Positions 1-5,468 are shown, counted from the stretch's first letter. The stretch: DNA of 6,751 bases from Paracoccaceae bacterium (GCA_002401945.1 NVUP01000017.1:78256-85006), one strand, 5' to 3'. A program made the numbers and translations. The notes: generated by a model not told the origin, from the letters alone.

Positions 1-383
1 ATGCTGGCCACGATGTTCTCAAATAGGATGCTGTCAGCGTCATCACCAAATTCGATAGAGGGACTTTCCAGCGTTGCCCCTACTGAGCCGAGAGCACCGC
101 GCAATTTCCGGTGAACTTCGGTATCGCGGGCCAGCCTAGAGATATCATCAATCAGAACAATCGGTTCCGCCGCACGGTTCTTGCGCAACCACGCCAGCAT
201 GTCCTTCATGCCAGGACGGTCAACAAGCCCACCTGAGACGCCTTCATCCCTGAAAACCTCCGCAACTTCATGGTCTTTATAGGCTGCGAATTCGCGGCAA
301 CGCCGCTCCTGAGATCCCAAGCCATCACCCTTTTTGACTTGGGCTTTGCTGGAAACACGCGTGTAAATTACTGCAATGCTCAT
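1..383 (-). CDS. Serine recombinase (resolvase/integrase type), N-terminal part, cut by window edge
   Basis: The frame gives 127 residues from an ATG at 383 and runs off the left edge without a stop. The N-terminus has the serine-recombinase active site: Tyr7-Thr-Arg9-Val-Ser11-Ser, with Ser11 the expected nucleophile that forms the 5'-phosphoserine link to DNA. The second arginine motif, Asp80-Ile-Ser-Arg83-Leu-Ala-Arg86-Asp, matches the family's D-R-L-x-R block. The GxGLxSQ-type segment at 20-25 and the EGVSGG-like segment (47-52) are typical of larger serine recombinases with a long C-terminal DNA-binding part, but that part lies outside the window, so integrase versus other large recombinase is open. 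A strong AGGAGG lies just before the ATG. The start overlaps the stop of the upstream 78-aa gene as ATGA, so translation is probably coupled. The likely role is integration or excision of the surrounding element. Confidence 0.9.
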   Translation of the reverse strand, partial: MSIAVIYTRVSSKAQVKKGDGLGSQERRCREFAAYKDHEVAEVFRDEGVSGGLVDRPGMKDMLAWLRKNRAAEPIVLIDDISRLARDTEVHRKLRGALGSVGATLESPSIEFGDDADSILFENIVAS

Positions 384-616
384 AGGTCCTCCTCTTCTTT
401 CGTGATGCTCTTCGATTCTACTGCGATTGCTTCCTCAAGGGAATCAAAAGCCTTGCAAGCGATGGCTAATTTCAGTGGGTAAGTTGGTGAGGTGATGGTT
501 TCATCCACCAGGGCCTCGGTGATCGTCCAAAGGTCGTGGAGTAATTCGTCTTCTTGTTCAGTGGTGAGGTTCAACGGTGCGAGATGTTCGCGATACCGTT
601 CCAAATCAAAAGTCAT
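380..616 (-). CDS. Small acidic protein coupled to the serine recombinase
   Basis: This is a 78-aa protein starting MTFDLERYREHLAPL. I do not recognise a named domain. The frame is open back to an ATG at 664, but the start at 616 is preferred: the 16 extra residues read like noise, and a GGAAGG sits 7 bases before the ATG at 616. The protein is predicted mostly helical (residues about 4-13, 18-36 and 45-65), is rich in Glu, Asp and Leu, and ends in the acidic tail KEEEDL. It has one Cys and no signal peptide or membrane segment. Its TGA overlaps the ATG of the serine recombinase (shared ATGA), so the two form an operon with probable translational coupling. By position it could be a regulator or directionality partner of the recombinase, but that is inference from context only. 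Confidence 0.72.
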   Translation of the reverse strand: MTFDLERYREHLAPLNLTTEQEDELLHDLWTITEALVDETITSPTYPLKLAIACKAFDSLEEAIAVESKSITKEEEDL

Positions 617-654
617 AAATAGGCCTTCCCCATGCAGCCCAGCGGTTCCACGGG

Positions 655-753
655 CGCATGTCATGCGGTTAAAAGTATTTGAAAGTAAAAAAGCGCCGCA
701 TCACCCATGCGGGCTCATTTAAGGCCGAACTCGGGTGAAATGCAGGCGCATTT
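655..753. promoter_or_regulatory. Three GCAT/ATGC-centred dyads about 42 bp apart in the recombinase operon leader
   Basis: Three perfect inverted repeats are seen: CGCATG-T-CATGCG (655-667, centre 661), CCGCAT-N5-ATGCGG (696-712, centre 704) and AAATGC-AGGC-GCATTT (738-753, centre 745.5). The centres are 43 and 41.5 bp apart, close to four helical turns. The middle dyad also forms the stem of the candidate terminator. They could be operators for a dimeric regulator or subsites bound by the recombinase. The third dyad has its half-sites in the opposite order and the spacers differ, so a single protein binding all three is not certain. Confidence 0.35.
687..712 (-). terminator. Intrinsic terminator, possible attenuator of the recombinase operon
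   Basis: On the minus strand a stem CCGCAT / ATGCGG (6 bp, 5-base loop; 712-696) is followed by CGC and then six T (692-687). This is the layout of a rho-independent terminator. It lies about 70 bases before the ATG at 616, downstream of the candidate promoter at 772-800 and upstream of every gene of the operon. It could therefore attenuate recombinase expression, or stop transcription entering from the right. The stem is short, so its strength is uncertain. Confidence 0.5.
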
Positions 754-771
754 GTAGGTATGAATTCCTAA

Positions 772-800
772 ACACTACCTGAAAAATTGTAAAAAGTCAA
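772..800 (-). promoter_or_regulatory. Candidate promoter of the recombinase operon
   Basis: Reading the minus strand, TTGACT (800-795, five of six to TTGACA) is followed after 17 bases by TAGTGT (777-772, three of six to TATAAT). The start would fall near 765, giving a leader of about 150 bases that includes the terminator hairpin. The -35 is good and the -10 is weak. Confidence 0.35.
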
Positions 801-812
801 TGTTTTTAAAGC

Positions 813-835
813 CTTGGTGCCTCCAAGAGGCTTGG
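813..835. repeat. Competing short stems
   Basis: CTTGG (813-817), CCAAG (823-827) and CTTGG (831-835) lie in a row, so the central CCAAG can pair with either neighbour. An alternative stem GCCTC-CAA-GAGGC (819-831) overlaps both. The arrangement could form mutually exclusive RNA or DNA hairpins. No U-tract follows, so it is not a terminator. Confidence 0.3.
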
Positions 836-890
836 AGAGCTATATCAAAACAGCGTAAGTAAGGCTGAGCGCGGCTTTACGCATATTCTG

Positions 891-917
891 AGTGTTGGCC
901 GTGTAACAAAGTGTTGG
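891..917. repeat. Direct repeat AGTGTTGG, two copies 19 bp apart
   Basis: AGTGTTGG occurs at 891-898 and 910-917, upstream of the gene at 977. Two copies at about two helical turns could be a regulator binding site. Two copies are too few to call an iteron array. Confidence 0.25.
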
Positions 918-964
918 AATTCACCCTGGCCACAAAGGGTAACGTGACTTTAATCAAATAAAGC

Positions 965-970
965 TATGAT
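965..970 (+). promoter_or_regulatory. Candidate -10 element for a leaderless transcript of the 977 gene
   Basis: TATGAT (five of six to TATAAT) ends 6 bases before the ATG at 977, so transcription would start at or next to the A of the start codon. No Shine-Dalgarno sequence is visible before this ATG, which fits a leaderless message. The -35 is poor: GTGACT at 944-949 leaves a 15-base spacer. A CTTTA...TAAAG dyad (948-963) overlaps the region. Confidence 0.25.
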
Positions 971-976
971 ATTGCT

Positions 977-1201
977 ATGAATTTGGATCAGGAAGAGTAT
1001 GAAATTAGCCTAGCGGAGCGGTTTAAACGGCATGCGCAGGATTTCGACGACCTCCAAAATGAAATGGCCGGGAATGACGTTGGCCGGATTAGTCGATTTT
1101 TGTCGGGTGAAGACCGAGGGCTGAAAGGCGCAGAGAAACGCCGTGCCAAATGGGAGCGGACATTAAGCAATCTGCAAATCATGATGAATGATCCCGAATA
1201 A
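977..1201 (+). CDS. Hypothetical 74-aa charged helical protein
   Basis: I do not recognise a family. The protein starts MNLDQEEYEISLAERFKRHA and is very rich in Glu, Asp, Arg and Lys. It looks helical over residues about 6-30 and again about 48-70, with a short linker (GRISRFLSGEDRG) between. It has no signal peptide, membrane segment or Cys. I favour this strand over the antisense frame at 988-1209 because of the balanced charged composition, whereas the antisense product is Ser/Arg-rich in the way of a shadow frame. The start lacks a Shine-Dalgarno and may be leaderless. Another ATG at 966 gives only a 4-residue frame whose TGA overlaps this ATG. The gene lies between two recombinase genes and is separated from the resolvase start by 176 bases. 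A DNA-binding or accessory role is possible but not shown. Confidence 0.6.
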   Translation: MNLDQEEYEISLAERFKRHAQDFDDLQNEMAGNDVGRISRFLSGEDRGLKGAEKRRAKWERTLSNLQIMMNDPE

Positions 1202-1243
1202 CCGCCCATTACTACCCGGTCAACGCTGGGTTGCGCGCTTCTC

Positions 1244-1259
1244 GAAAACGAACGTTTTC
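1244..1259. repeat. 7-bp dyad upstream of the resolvase gene
   Basis: GAAAACG-AA-CGTTTTC is a perfect 7-bp inverted repeat with a 2-base centre, 118 bases before the resolvase start. No T-tract follows, so it is unlikely to be a terminator. It could be a recombination subsite of the small resolvase or an operator. Confidence 0.3.
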
Positions 1260-1324
1260 AGGACGACCTAACTTGGGAACAGAAATGCGCGCTCTAACCA
1301 ATAGAGGTCTCCGAGAACTGTGTC

Positions 1325-1353
1325 TTGAAACCAGGCCTCCGAAAACCTATGTA
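1325..1353 (+). promoter_or_regulatory. Candidate promoter of the resolvase gene
   Basis: TTGAAA (1325-1330, five of six to TTGACA) is followed after 17 bases by TATGTA (1348-1353, three of six to TATAAT). Transcription would begin near 1360, leaving a short leader that carries the GGGAGA ribosome site for the ATG at 1378. This supports 1378 as the start over the TTG at 1231. Confidence 0.35.
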
Positions 1354-1377
1354 TCAATTGAGTTTTGGGAGAATTTT

Positions 1378-1956
1378 ATGTTGGTAGGATATTCGCGCGT
1401 TTCGACACTTGAGCAAAAACCAGAATTGCAGCTGGACGCATTGAGAGAAGGAGGTTGCGAAAGAATTTTCGAAGAAAGGGCTTCTGGAGCTCGACGCAAT
1501 CGTCCCGAGTTGCTGGCTGCTTTGGAGTATTTACGGGACGGGGACACACTAGTTGTTTGGAAGTTGGACCGACTAGCCCGTTCGATACGCCAACTCATCG
1601 AGACCGTAGAAGAATTAGAGAGCCAAAAAATTGGTTTCAGATCTCTGACAGAAGCGATCGATACCACCACGCCTGGAGGGAAACTAATTTTCCATGTTTT
1701 TGGTGCTCTAGCTGAATTTGAGCGAGCAATAATCAAGGAACGCACAAAAGCAGGTCTGAAAGCGGCTAAAGATCGTGGGAGGCTTGGTGGAAGGCCCCCT
1801 TCGCTTTCGGCGGAAGATATTTCTGCGGCGCGGGCGATGTTGCGTAACCCGGATGTCACGGTACACGCGGTTGCCAAAAGATTGGGCGTGGCGGCATCTA
1901 CTCTCTATCGACATATTCCAGGCGGTCGCGCTACAGTCTTGGAGCAAGTTCAATGA
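1378..1956 (+). CDS. Small serine recombinase (Tn3-type resolvase / Pin-type invertase)
   Basis: This is a complete 192-aa protein of normal length for the resolvase/invertase family. Catalytic Ser9 lies in GYSRVST, with Arg7 beside it. The Lys62-Leu-Asp64-Arg65-Leu-Ala-Arg68 block supplies the other active-site arginines. The long dimer-forming E helix follows at about 103-130 (LIFHVFGALAEFERAIIKERT). A C-terminal helix-turn-helix spans about 143-180 (residues DVTVHAVAKRLGVAASTLYRHI near 159-180). The frame is open back to a TTG at 1231, but the 49 extra residues show no family similarity. GGGAGA lies 5 bases before the ATG at 1378, and MLVGYSRVS is the usual family N-terminus. It should make double-strand exchanges through a 5'-phosphoserine link, either resolving cointegrates or inverting a segment. 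No matching transposase of the Tn3 type is visible, so the element it serves is unknown. Confidence 0.93.
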   Translation: MLVGYSRVSTLEQKPELQLDALREGGCERIFEERASGARRNRPELLAALEYLRDGDTLVVWKLDRLARSIRQLIETVEELESQKIGFRSLTEAIDTTTPGGKLIFHVFGALAEFERAIIKERTKAGLKAAKDRGRLGGRPPSLSAEDISAARAMLRNPDVTVHAVAKRLGVAASTLYRHIPGGRATVLEQVQ

Positions 1957-2518
1957 ACATATTTGTCAAAAATGAGTCCTTGAAGATTGAGTAGTATTAG
2001 AAATTCCTTCCTGTGGAGATGTGCTTATAGTCGTCTTCCTCCAAGCATGGATCTTTTTGCGCTTCGCACCGGGAGCGAAAATTTCTAAACTTTACAATCG
2101 GAGCTATTGTAGCCACCCAGAATAATCTAGGTATTATTGTGCTCTGAGTGACGTTTTTGCAATGCAGACTCTTGAAGAGGATTTCCCCTTTCCCATAGAG
2201 TCCAAGCCACGCGAATAGTCTCGGCCGTTTCGAGGGTCGTGATGCAGTTAATCAGTGCGATGCGGATATGTGCTATAGCTGTATCGATGATGGTGCTCGG
2301 GGGCTGATTTGCTAAACGCAATTCTGCTTAAACACCGAATCTGATAACTCTATGTTTTTTCTATTATAATTGCGTCACCCAACAGATCCGCACAAAGTGT
2401 TTTCGACCAGGTTATGTCCAGAATTACCTCGTAGCGACATGTACGGGCAACGCCAACAAGCGTCAAAACATAGTGGATCGCGCTAATATGCTGCAACACT
2501 TCCAAAACACCTCGTCAA
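1957..2518. other. AT-rich intergenic region with no convincing gene
   Basis: These 562 bases lie between the resolvase and the end of the GNAT gene, which converge here. I see no clear terminator for either transcript. An AATAAT-CTAGGT-ATTATT dyad lies at 2121-2138. A TATAAT-like element within CTATTATAATT (about 2363-2373) can be read on both strands but lacks a good -35. The only frame of note is the doubtful minus-strand ORF at 2127-2321. Confidence 0.5.
2127..2321 (-). CDS. Doubtful 64-aa ORF
   Basis: The frame begins with TTG, two codons after an in-frame stop, has no ATG and no Shine-Dalgarno. The product contains a plausible amphipathic helix (TTLETAETIRVAWTLWERGN, about residues 28-47). 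A TATAAT sequence lies about 45 bases upstream on this strand. I recognise no family. It may be a remnant of a gene that lost its start, or chance. Confidence 0.2.
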   Translation of the reverse strand: MRLANQPPSTIIDTAIAHIRIALINCITTLETAETIRVAWTLWERGNPLQESALQKRHSEHNNT

Positions 2519-3445
2519 TCAATTCAAGAGAAACGGCCATTCTCGCGCATATTCCCGCCATCCCAGAGCGTCCAGGTTTTTCAGGATCGGAGCCTGGTTT
2601 GGCCCGCTGACCGTACCGCGAAAACTGGTTCCGCCTAGGAGCCCCAGTTCGTATTCCCAGACATCTGTCAACAAGGCGGCCAGCCCCAGATTGCGAAAGT
2701 CCCCATGCGTAAATGTGTCCAGCAACCTGCCATCGCATACACCTGTCCGGATGCAATCTTGGGAGATAAATCCGATGGCGTGCCCAACGACTTTGGCATT
2801 GAGGGTCGCCACAAGATGCAAACCACCTTCTTCGCGGGTTTCATTCAGCACAGATCGAGCAATTTTTCGCATCCGCTTGGGATCACAAGGCTGGCCCGTT
2901 CGCCAAGCGGTTCCGATTGTGAGTGCGGCAGCGATCATGTCCAGGCACTTGTCCTCGTCCTTTGGACGTACGGGCCTAATCTCAAAAGGGTATTGGGGAC
3001 GAGGTGGATCTACAATCAACACCGGTTTTCGGACCATCGCAACTGTTGACTGTTTATGCTCCGCCAGCAAAATCTGACTTTCGGTGACGAAGAGCTGCGC
3101 GGTCGCGCCAAGCCAATTTCGTCTTGCCGCGTGGGTTTTAACGGCGTCTTGAATGGCGGCATAGCTTTGCGATGACAGAGCTTTGGCAGCTGTGACAATA
3201 TCAACAAGAACACCAACCGGGCCACCTTGGTCTTGCCCAATTGCCTCATTCAAAAAGAGGGTGACGGAACCCTCGGGCAAGGTCAGGTCAAGCGTGTCTT
3301 CCATGCGTTGGCAATGGATCAACAGCGCCAATCGATGCTCCGGTTTGCCCCACAAATCCTCAGGCTGCGACAAATTCGGGTCTATCTGGGGCCAACGCAC
3401 CCGTCTGATCAGGCGTTGAACGTCTTTCAACAATGTCTCCGGCAT
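2519..3445 (-). CDS. GNAT-family N-acetyltransferase with an unrecognised N-terminal domain
   Basis: The protein has 308 residues. Residues about 153-308 form a GNAT fold that would use acetyl-CoA: a first strand FEIRPVRPKDED, a central strand LHLVATLNAKVVGHAIGFI, the CoA-loop motif Arg251-Asn-Leu-Gly254-Leu-Ala256 in DFRNLGLAALL, and the closing GTVSGPNQAPILKNLDALGW segment (277-296), in which N-x-x-A and LGW are the usual GNAT ending. Residues 1-150 match no domain I know and may bind the substrate or a partner. There is no signal peptide, so it is cytoplasmic. The ATG lies 1 base after the TAA of the nucleotidyltransferase gene and lacks a clear Shine-Dalgarno, so translation is probably coupled. 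It is the last gene of a three-gene operon. The acceptor of the acetyl group is unknown; candidates are the 85-aa protein, a product of the nucleotidyltransferase, or a small molecule. Confidence 0.85.
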   Translation of the reverse strand: MPETLLKDVQRLIRRVRWPQIDPNLSQPEDLWGKPEHRLALLIHCQRMEDTLDLTLPEGSVTLFLNEAIGQDQGGPVGVLVDIVTAAKALSSQSYAAIQDAVKTHAARRNWLGATAQLFVTESQILLAEHKQSTVAMVRKPVLIVDPPRPQYPFEIRPVRPKDEDKCLDMIAAALTIGTAWRTGQPCDPKRMRKIARSVLNETREEGGLHLVATLNAKVVGHAIGFISQDCIRTGVCDGRLLDTFTHGDFRNLGLAALLTDVWEYELGLLGGTSFRGTVSGPNQAPILKNLDALGWREYAREWPFLLN

Positions 3446-3446
3446 G

Positions 3447-4664
3447 TTAGGTTTTGGATGTTGTTTTAGCTTGAACGGCTTGGATGTCGGCGTCCGTCAA
3501 AACGCCAAACGGCGCGAGGATGAATTGCCCAAATTCGGTTGTCAGGATGCGTTTTTCAAGTTCGAGCGTTGTTTTGGCGTTTGGTTTTGGGCCCAGGAGA
3601 AAAGGAACAGCATCAACATAGCATCCTTGGTTCCAGAGCGCGCGCAAAGGGAACACTTTTGACACAAGATTGATGACCCGATCCGAGCGCGACATTCGCG
3701 ACAGCGCGCGTACGGTTGGGAAACTTCTGTGTATCATATTTCGCCTGCGGTCGGGCTTGGTTCCGCGCCGTTCAGGTTGCCTAAATGTCTCTGGTGCCAG
3801 TTGAGGGATGGGAAGCCCATATGTGTTAGCAAATCGGATCATTTTGCAGTTCAGGGCATCGACCATCTCAGATAATTCTGTGCCAAGTTCCAACGGTGCA
3901 TTTTGGTGCATTTGGCACATAGCACGAAAGTCCATGAAATCCCTCAACCGGACATGATCTTTGTTTTCAACCACTTCGCCAGCGAGTATTGTCAGGCAAT
4001 GGGGCAAGGACGGACCGCGTATCTTTGATTTTTCAGATATGCATTCGGCTTGTTCCCAAAATGAAGCCTCAAAGGGACGCATATGAAAGCGGGATTGAGG
4101 CTGCCCTCCGATGAAGCATTCCACTTTGATCGATTTGTATAGATCACCAACTTCTGAAATACGCATCTCTGCAGCACCGGCGAGATGATCGCCATTCCGC
4201 CGAATTGCCAGATGTTCGATCCTGCCTCCGAACTGTGACAAAACCGACTGAAATTTGGTGAATTCGTCAAAATCGCTGACTGCGCAGTCAAGATCCCAGA
4301 TGTCGCGCGATGTGCCATCTGGGTAATACGATTTTACGACAAAGCCCTTGAGCGCCACGGCCTTGCAAGAGACCTTTTCCAATTCTGCAAAAAAGGCTTC
4401 TGCAAAGGTCCGGACCCCCGATTGCCAGCGGGAACGGTGCAAAACTTCGGCGCCAATTTCGACGTACAGAGGGTCTGATCGCGGTATGGAGCCCAATACA
4501 TGCGCCCCGAAGGCCAGCCGGACTCTGTGGCGATATGCAGTCTGCCACAGATTGGCGAGGTCAGGACTTGGGCTGTTCGGCATAGACACGCCGCCGGTCA
4601 AAACGGCAAATAATCGTTCTACAGATACCGGCCCTGACCGGGGCGTTCCGATCTTCGGCGCCAC
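3447..4664 (-). CDS. Nucleotidyltransferase-fold protein, PF14907-like
   Basis: This 405-aa protein has the marks of the 'uncharacterised nucleotidyltransferase' family (PF14907): VALKG at 103-107, YYPDGTSRDIWDLD at 113-126 with the metal-binding pair Asp124/Asp126, a possible third acidic residue Glu182 in SIKVEC, and a later helix RLRDFMDFRAM (239-249) resembling the family's R-x-x-D-x-x-D pattern. The family presumably transfers a nucleotide to an unknown acceptor; some members sit in lasso-peptide and related clusters. The start is uncertain. The GTG at 4664 has no Shine-Dalgarno, while ATG codon 28 (4583) is an alternative; I keep the GTG because residues 13-24 resemble the family's N-terminal helix. 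It lies 18 bases after the 85-aa gene, in the same frame as that gene's TAA, and 1 base before the GNAT gene. Residues 300 onward are basic and unrecognised. Confidence 0.78.
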   Translation of the reverse strand: MAPKIGTPRSGPVSVERLFAVLTGGVSMPNSPSPDLANLWQTAYRHRVRLAFGAHVLGSIPRSDPLYVEIGAEVLHRSRWQSGVRTFAEAFFAELEKVSCKAVALKGFVVKSYYPDGTSRDIWDLDCAVSDFDEFTKFQSVLSQFGGRIEHLAIRRNGDHLAGAAEMRISEVGDLYKSIKVECFIGGQPQSRFHMRPFEASFWEQAECISEKSKIRGPSLPHCLTILAGEVVENKDHVRLRDFMDFRAMCQMHQNAPLELGTELSEMVDALNCKMIRFANTYGLPIPQLAPETFRQPERRGTKPDRRRNMIHRSFPTVRALSRMSRSDRVINLVSKVFPLRALWNQGCYVDAVPFLLGPKPNAKTTLELEKRILTTEFGQFILAPFGVLTDADIQAVQAKTTSKT

Positions 4665-4682
4665 TGGTTTGAGGGAGCGAAT

Positions 4683-4940
4683 TTAGTCGAGCTTCCGGGA
4701 CATGAACGCTGGATTGCTGACGCCTTCCAGCCCAGCTTCCTTGAGCGCAGTCATCATTTTTTCCGAGTGTTTTTCGGCCGCAGACAGATCGTCGAATTGA
4801 AACATCACCGTGGCCTCCTTCGGGTTTTTTGCATTGACCATCATGTCAACGCCGATTTTCTTGCCGACAAGCTGGCGAAGATTGTCCAATGATTCTTTCG
4901 CGTTTCTGGTCAGCGATACGGTACCAGTCATAACTCCCAT
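4683..4940 (-). CDS. 85-aa protein of unknown family, first gene of the operon
   Basis: The start is well supported: AGGAGA lies 6 bases before the ATG at 4940. The 85-aa product has no Cys, signal peptide or membrane segment. Its visible pattern is strand (TGTVSLTR, 5-12), helix (14-28), strand (GVDMMVNAK, 30-38), strand (EATVMFQFD, 42-50), helix (53-69), then a tail (NPAFMSRKLD). This strand-helix-strand-strand-helix order resembles small dimeric alpha/beta-barrel proteins such as the antibiotic-biosynthesis monooxygenase-like group, but I see no decisive motif. It does not look like a typical modified-peptide precursor, because there is no short variable core and no double-Gly or Cys/Ser/Thr-rich tail. 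It leads an operon with a nucleotidyltransferase and a GNAT, so it could be their substrate, a carrier or a small enzyme. This is inference only. Confidence 0.8.
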   Translation of the reverse strand: MGVMTGTVSLTRNAKESLDNLRQLVGKKIGVDMMVNAKNPKEATVMFQFDDLSAAEKHSEKMMTALKEAGLEGVSNPAFMSRKLD

Positions 4941-4986
4941 AATAATCTCCTATACATAAGTTAATGTTTCAATACACGTACAATTT

Positions 4987-5015
4987 AGGATAGGAAAATT
5001 CCACGAATTGCGCAA
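4987..5015 (-). promoter_or_regulatory. Candidate promoter of the three-gene operon
   Basis: On the minus strand TTGCGC (5015-5010, three of six) is followed after 17 bases by TATCCT (4992-4987, four of six). A start near 4980 would leave about 40 bases of leader carrying the AGGAGA site of the 85-aa gene. The match is modest. Confidence 0.3.
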
Positions 5016-5127
5016 CCTTTACCTGCAAGCGGCACTAGAGCAATGCAAGAATCCCAGGTGTGTTGGCCAAATTACCCACCCAGACCAGAGCAGAAGGTTC
5101 GGCACGCGGACGAAGACCTTGGAATGT

Positions 5128-5141
5128 TAATCACGTGATTA
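5128..5141. promoter_or_regulatory. Perfect 14-bp palindrome TAATCACGTGATTA
   Basis: The sequence reads the same on both strands with no spacer, and the symmetry stops outside 14 bp. It lies 188 bases before the operon start codon at 4940. It looks like a dimer binding site, for example of a winged-helix regulator; no regulator gene is visible in the window. Confidence 0.4.
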
Positions 5142-5346
5142 CACCACGTCGATATATCCTTTCAGTTTTTGACCGTCTGGCTTACCCATCCAGCTTTTAT
5201 GGCGACGCATTTGTTTGCAATGACTTGTTTCCTGCGCTCAAAGCCGTATCGGCTGGGAACCCTCTTTTTTCTGATTCTTGCGCATCCTCTTCCGCGCTAC
5301 CTCTGATCAGAATTGCGAAGCGCAGTTGAACGCGATCAATGAGGTG

Positions 5347-5362
5347 CTGGAGTCGAGTCCAG
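5347..5362. repeat. Imperfect 16-bp palindrome
   Basis: CTGGA-G-TCGA-G-TCCAG is symmetric except for one mismatched pair (G5352/G5357). No gene lies next to it, so its role is unknown. Confidence 0.25.
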
Positions 5363-5468
5363 TTCTGGCCGAAACAGCGTTTTTTGCGCAGGGGGGTCCA
5401 TGGAACGGCAGTTTTGGCGCAATGCTTTCACTGTCATTAAGGGGCGACGTAGATAATTTGTTAACACC

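Larger units (their letters stand above)
617..976. other. Divergent intergenic region, dyad-rich, no gene
   Basis: These 360 bases separate the minus-strand recombinase operon from the plus-strand gene at 977. I see no credible coding frame; the plus-strand frame at 492-722 only shadows the 78-aa gene. The stretch is dense in short dyads: CGCATG-T-CATGCG (655-667), a terminator hairpin (696-712), AAATGC-AGGC-GCATTT (738-753), competing stems (813-835), GCGTAA...TTACGC (853-858 and 877-882), ACCCT...AGGGT (923-927 and 936-940) and CTTTA...TAAAG (948-963). Such density fits regulation of two divergent transcripts, or recombinase binding subsites. Confidence 0.6.

Noticed and set aside
891..917. 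Iteron-type replication origin
   Set aside because: Only two 8-bp repeats are present and no replication initiator gene is in the window.
988..1209. 73-aa minus-strand frame
   Set aside because: Antisense to the 74-aa gene; Ser/Arg-rich, no ribosome site, less protein-like than the plus-strand product.
1231..1377. N-terminal extension of the resolvase from TTG 1231
   Set aside because: The 49 residues do not resemble the family, and the ATG at 1378 has a good ribosome site and the conserved N-terminus.
1347..1877. 176-aa minus-strand frame
   Set aside because: Antisense to the resolvase, which has all family motifs; Ser/Arg-rich shadow composition.
2463..2756. 97-aa minus-strand frame overlapping the end of the GNAT gene
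   Set aside because: It is an alternative frame of the GNAT coding region, whose own frame carries the conserved C-terminal motifs.
2691..3077. 128-aa and 114-aa plus-strand frames
   Set aside because: Both are antisense to the GNAT gene and show no domain or ribosome site.
4683..4940. 85-aa protein as a classic lanthipeptide or lasso precursor
   Set aside because: It has no Cys, no leader/core boundary and no short variable tail, and its alternating strand and helix pattern looks globular.
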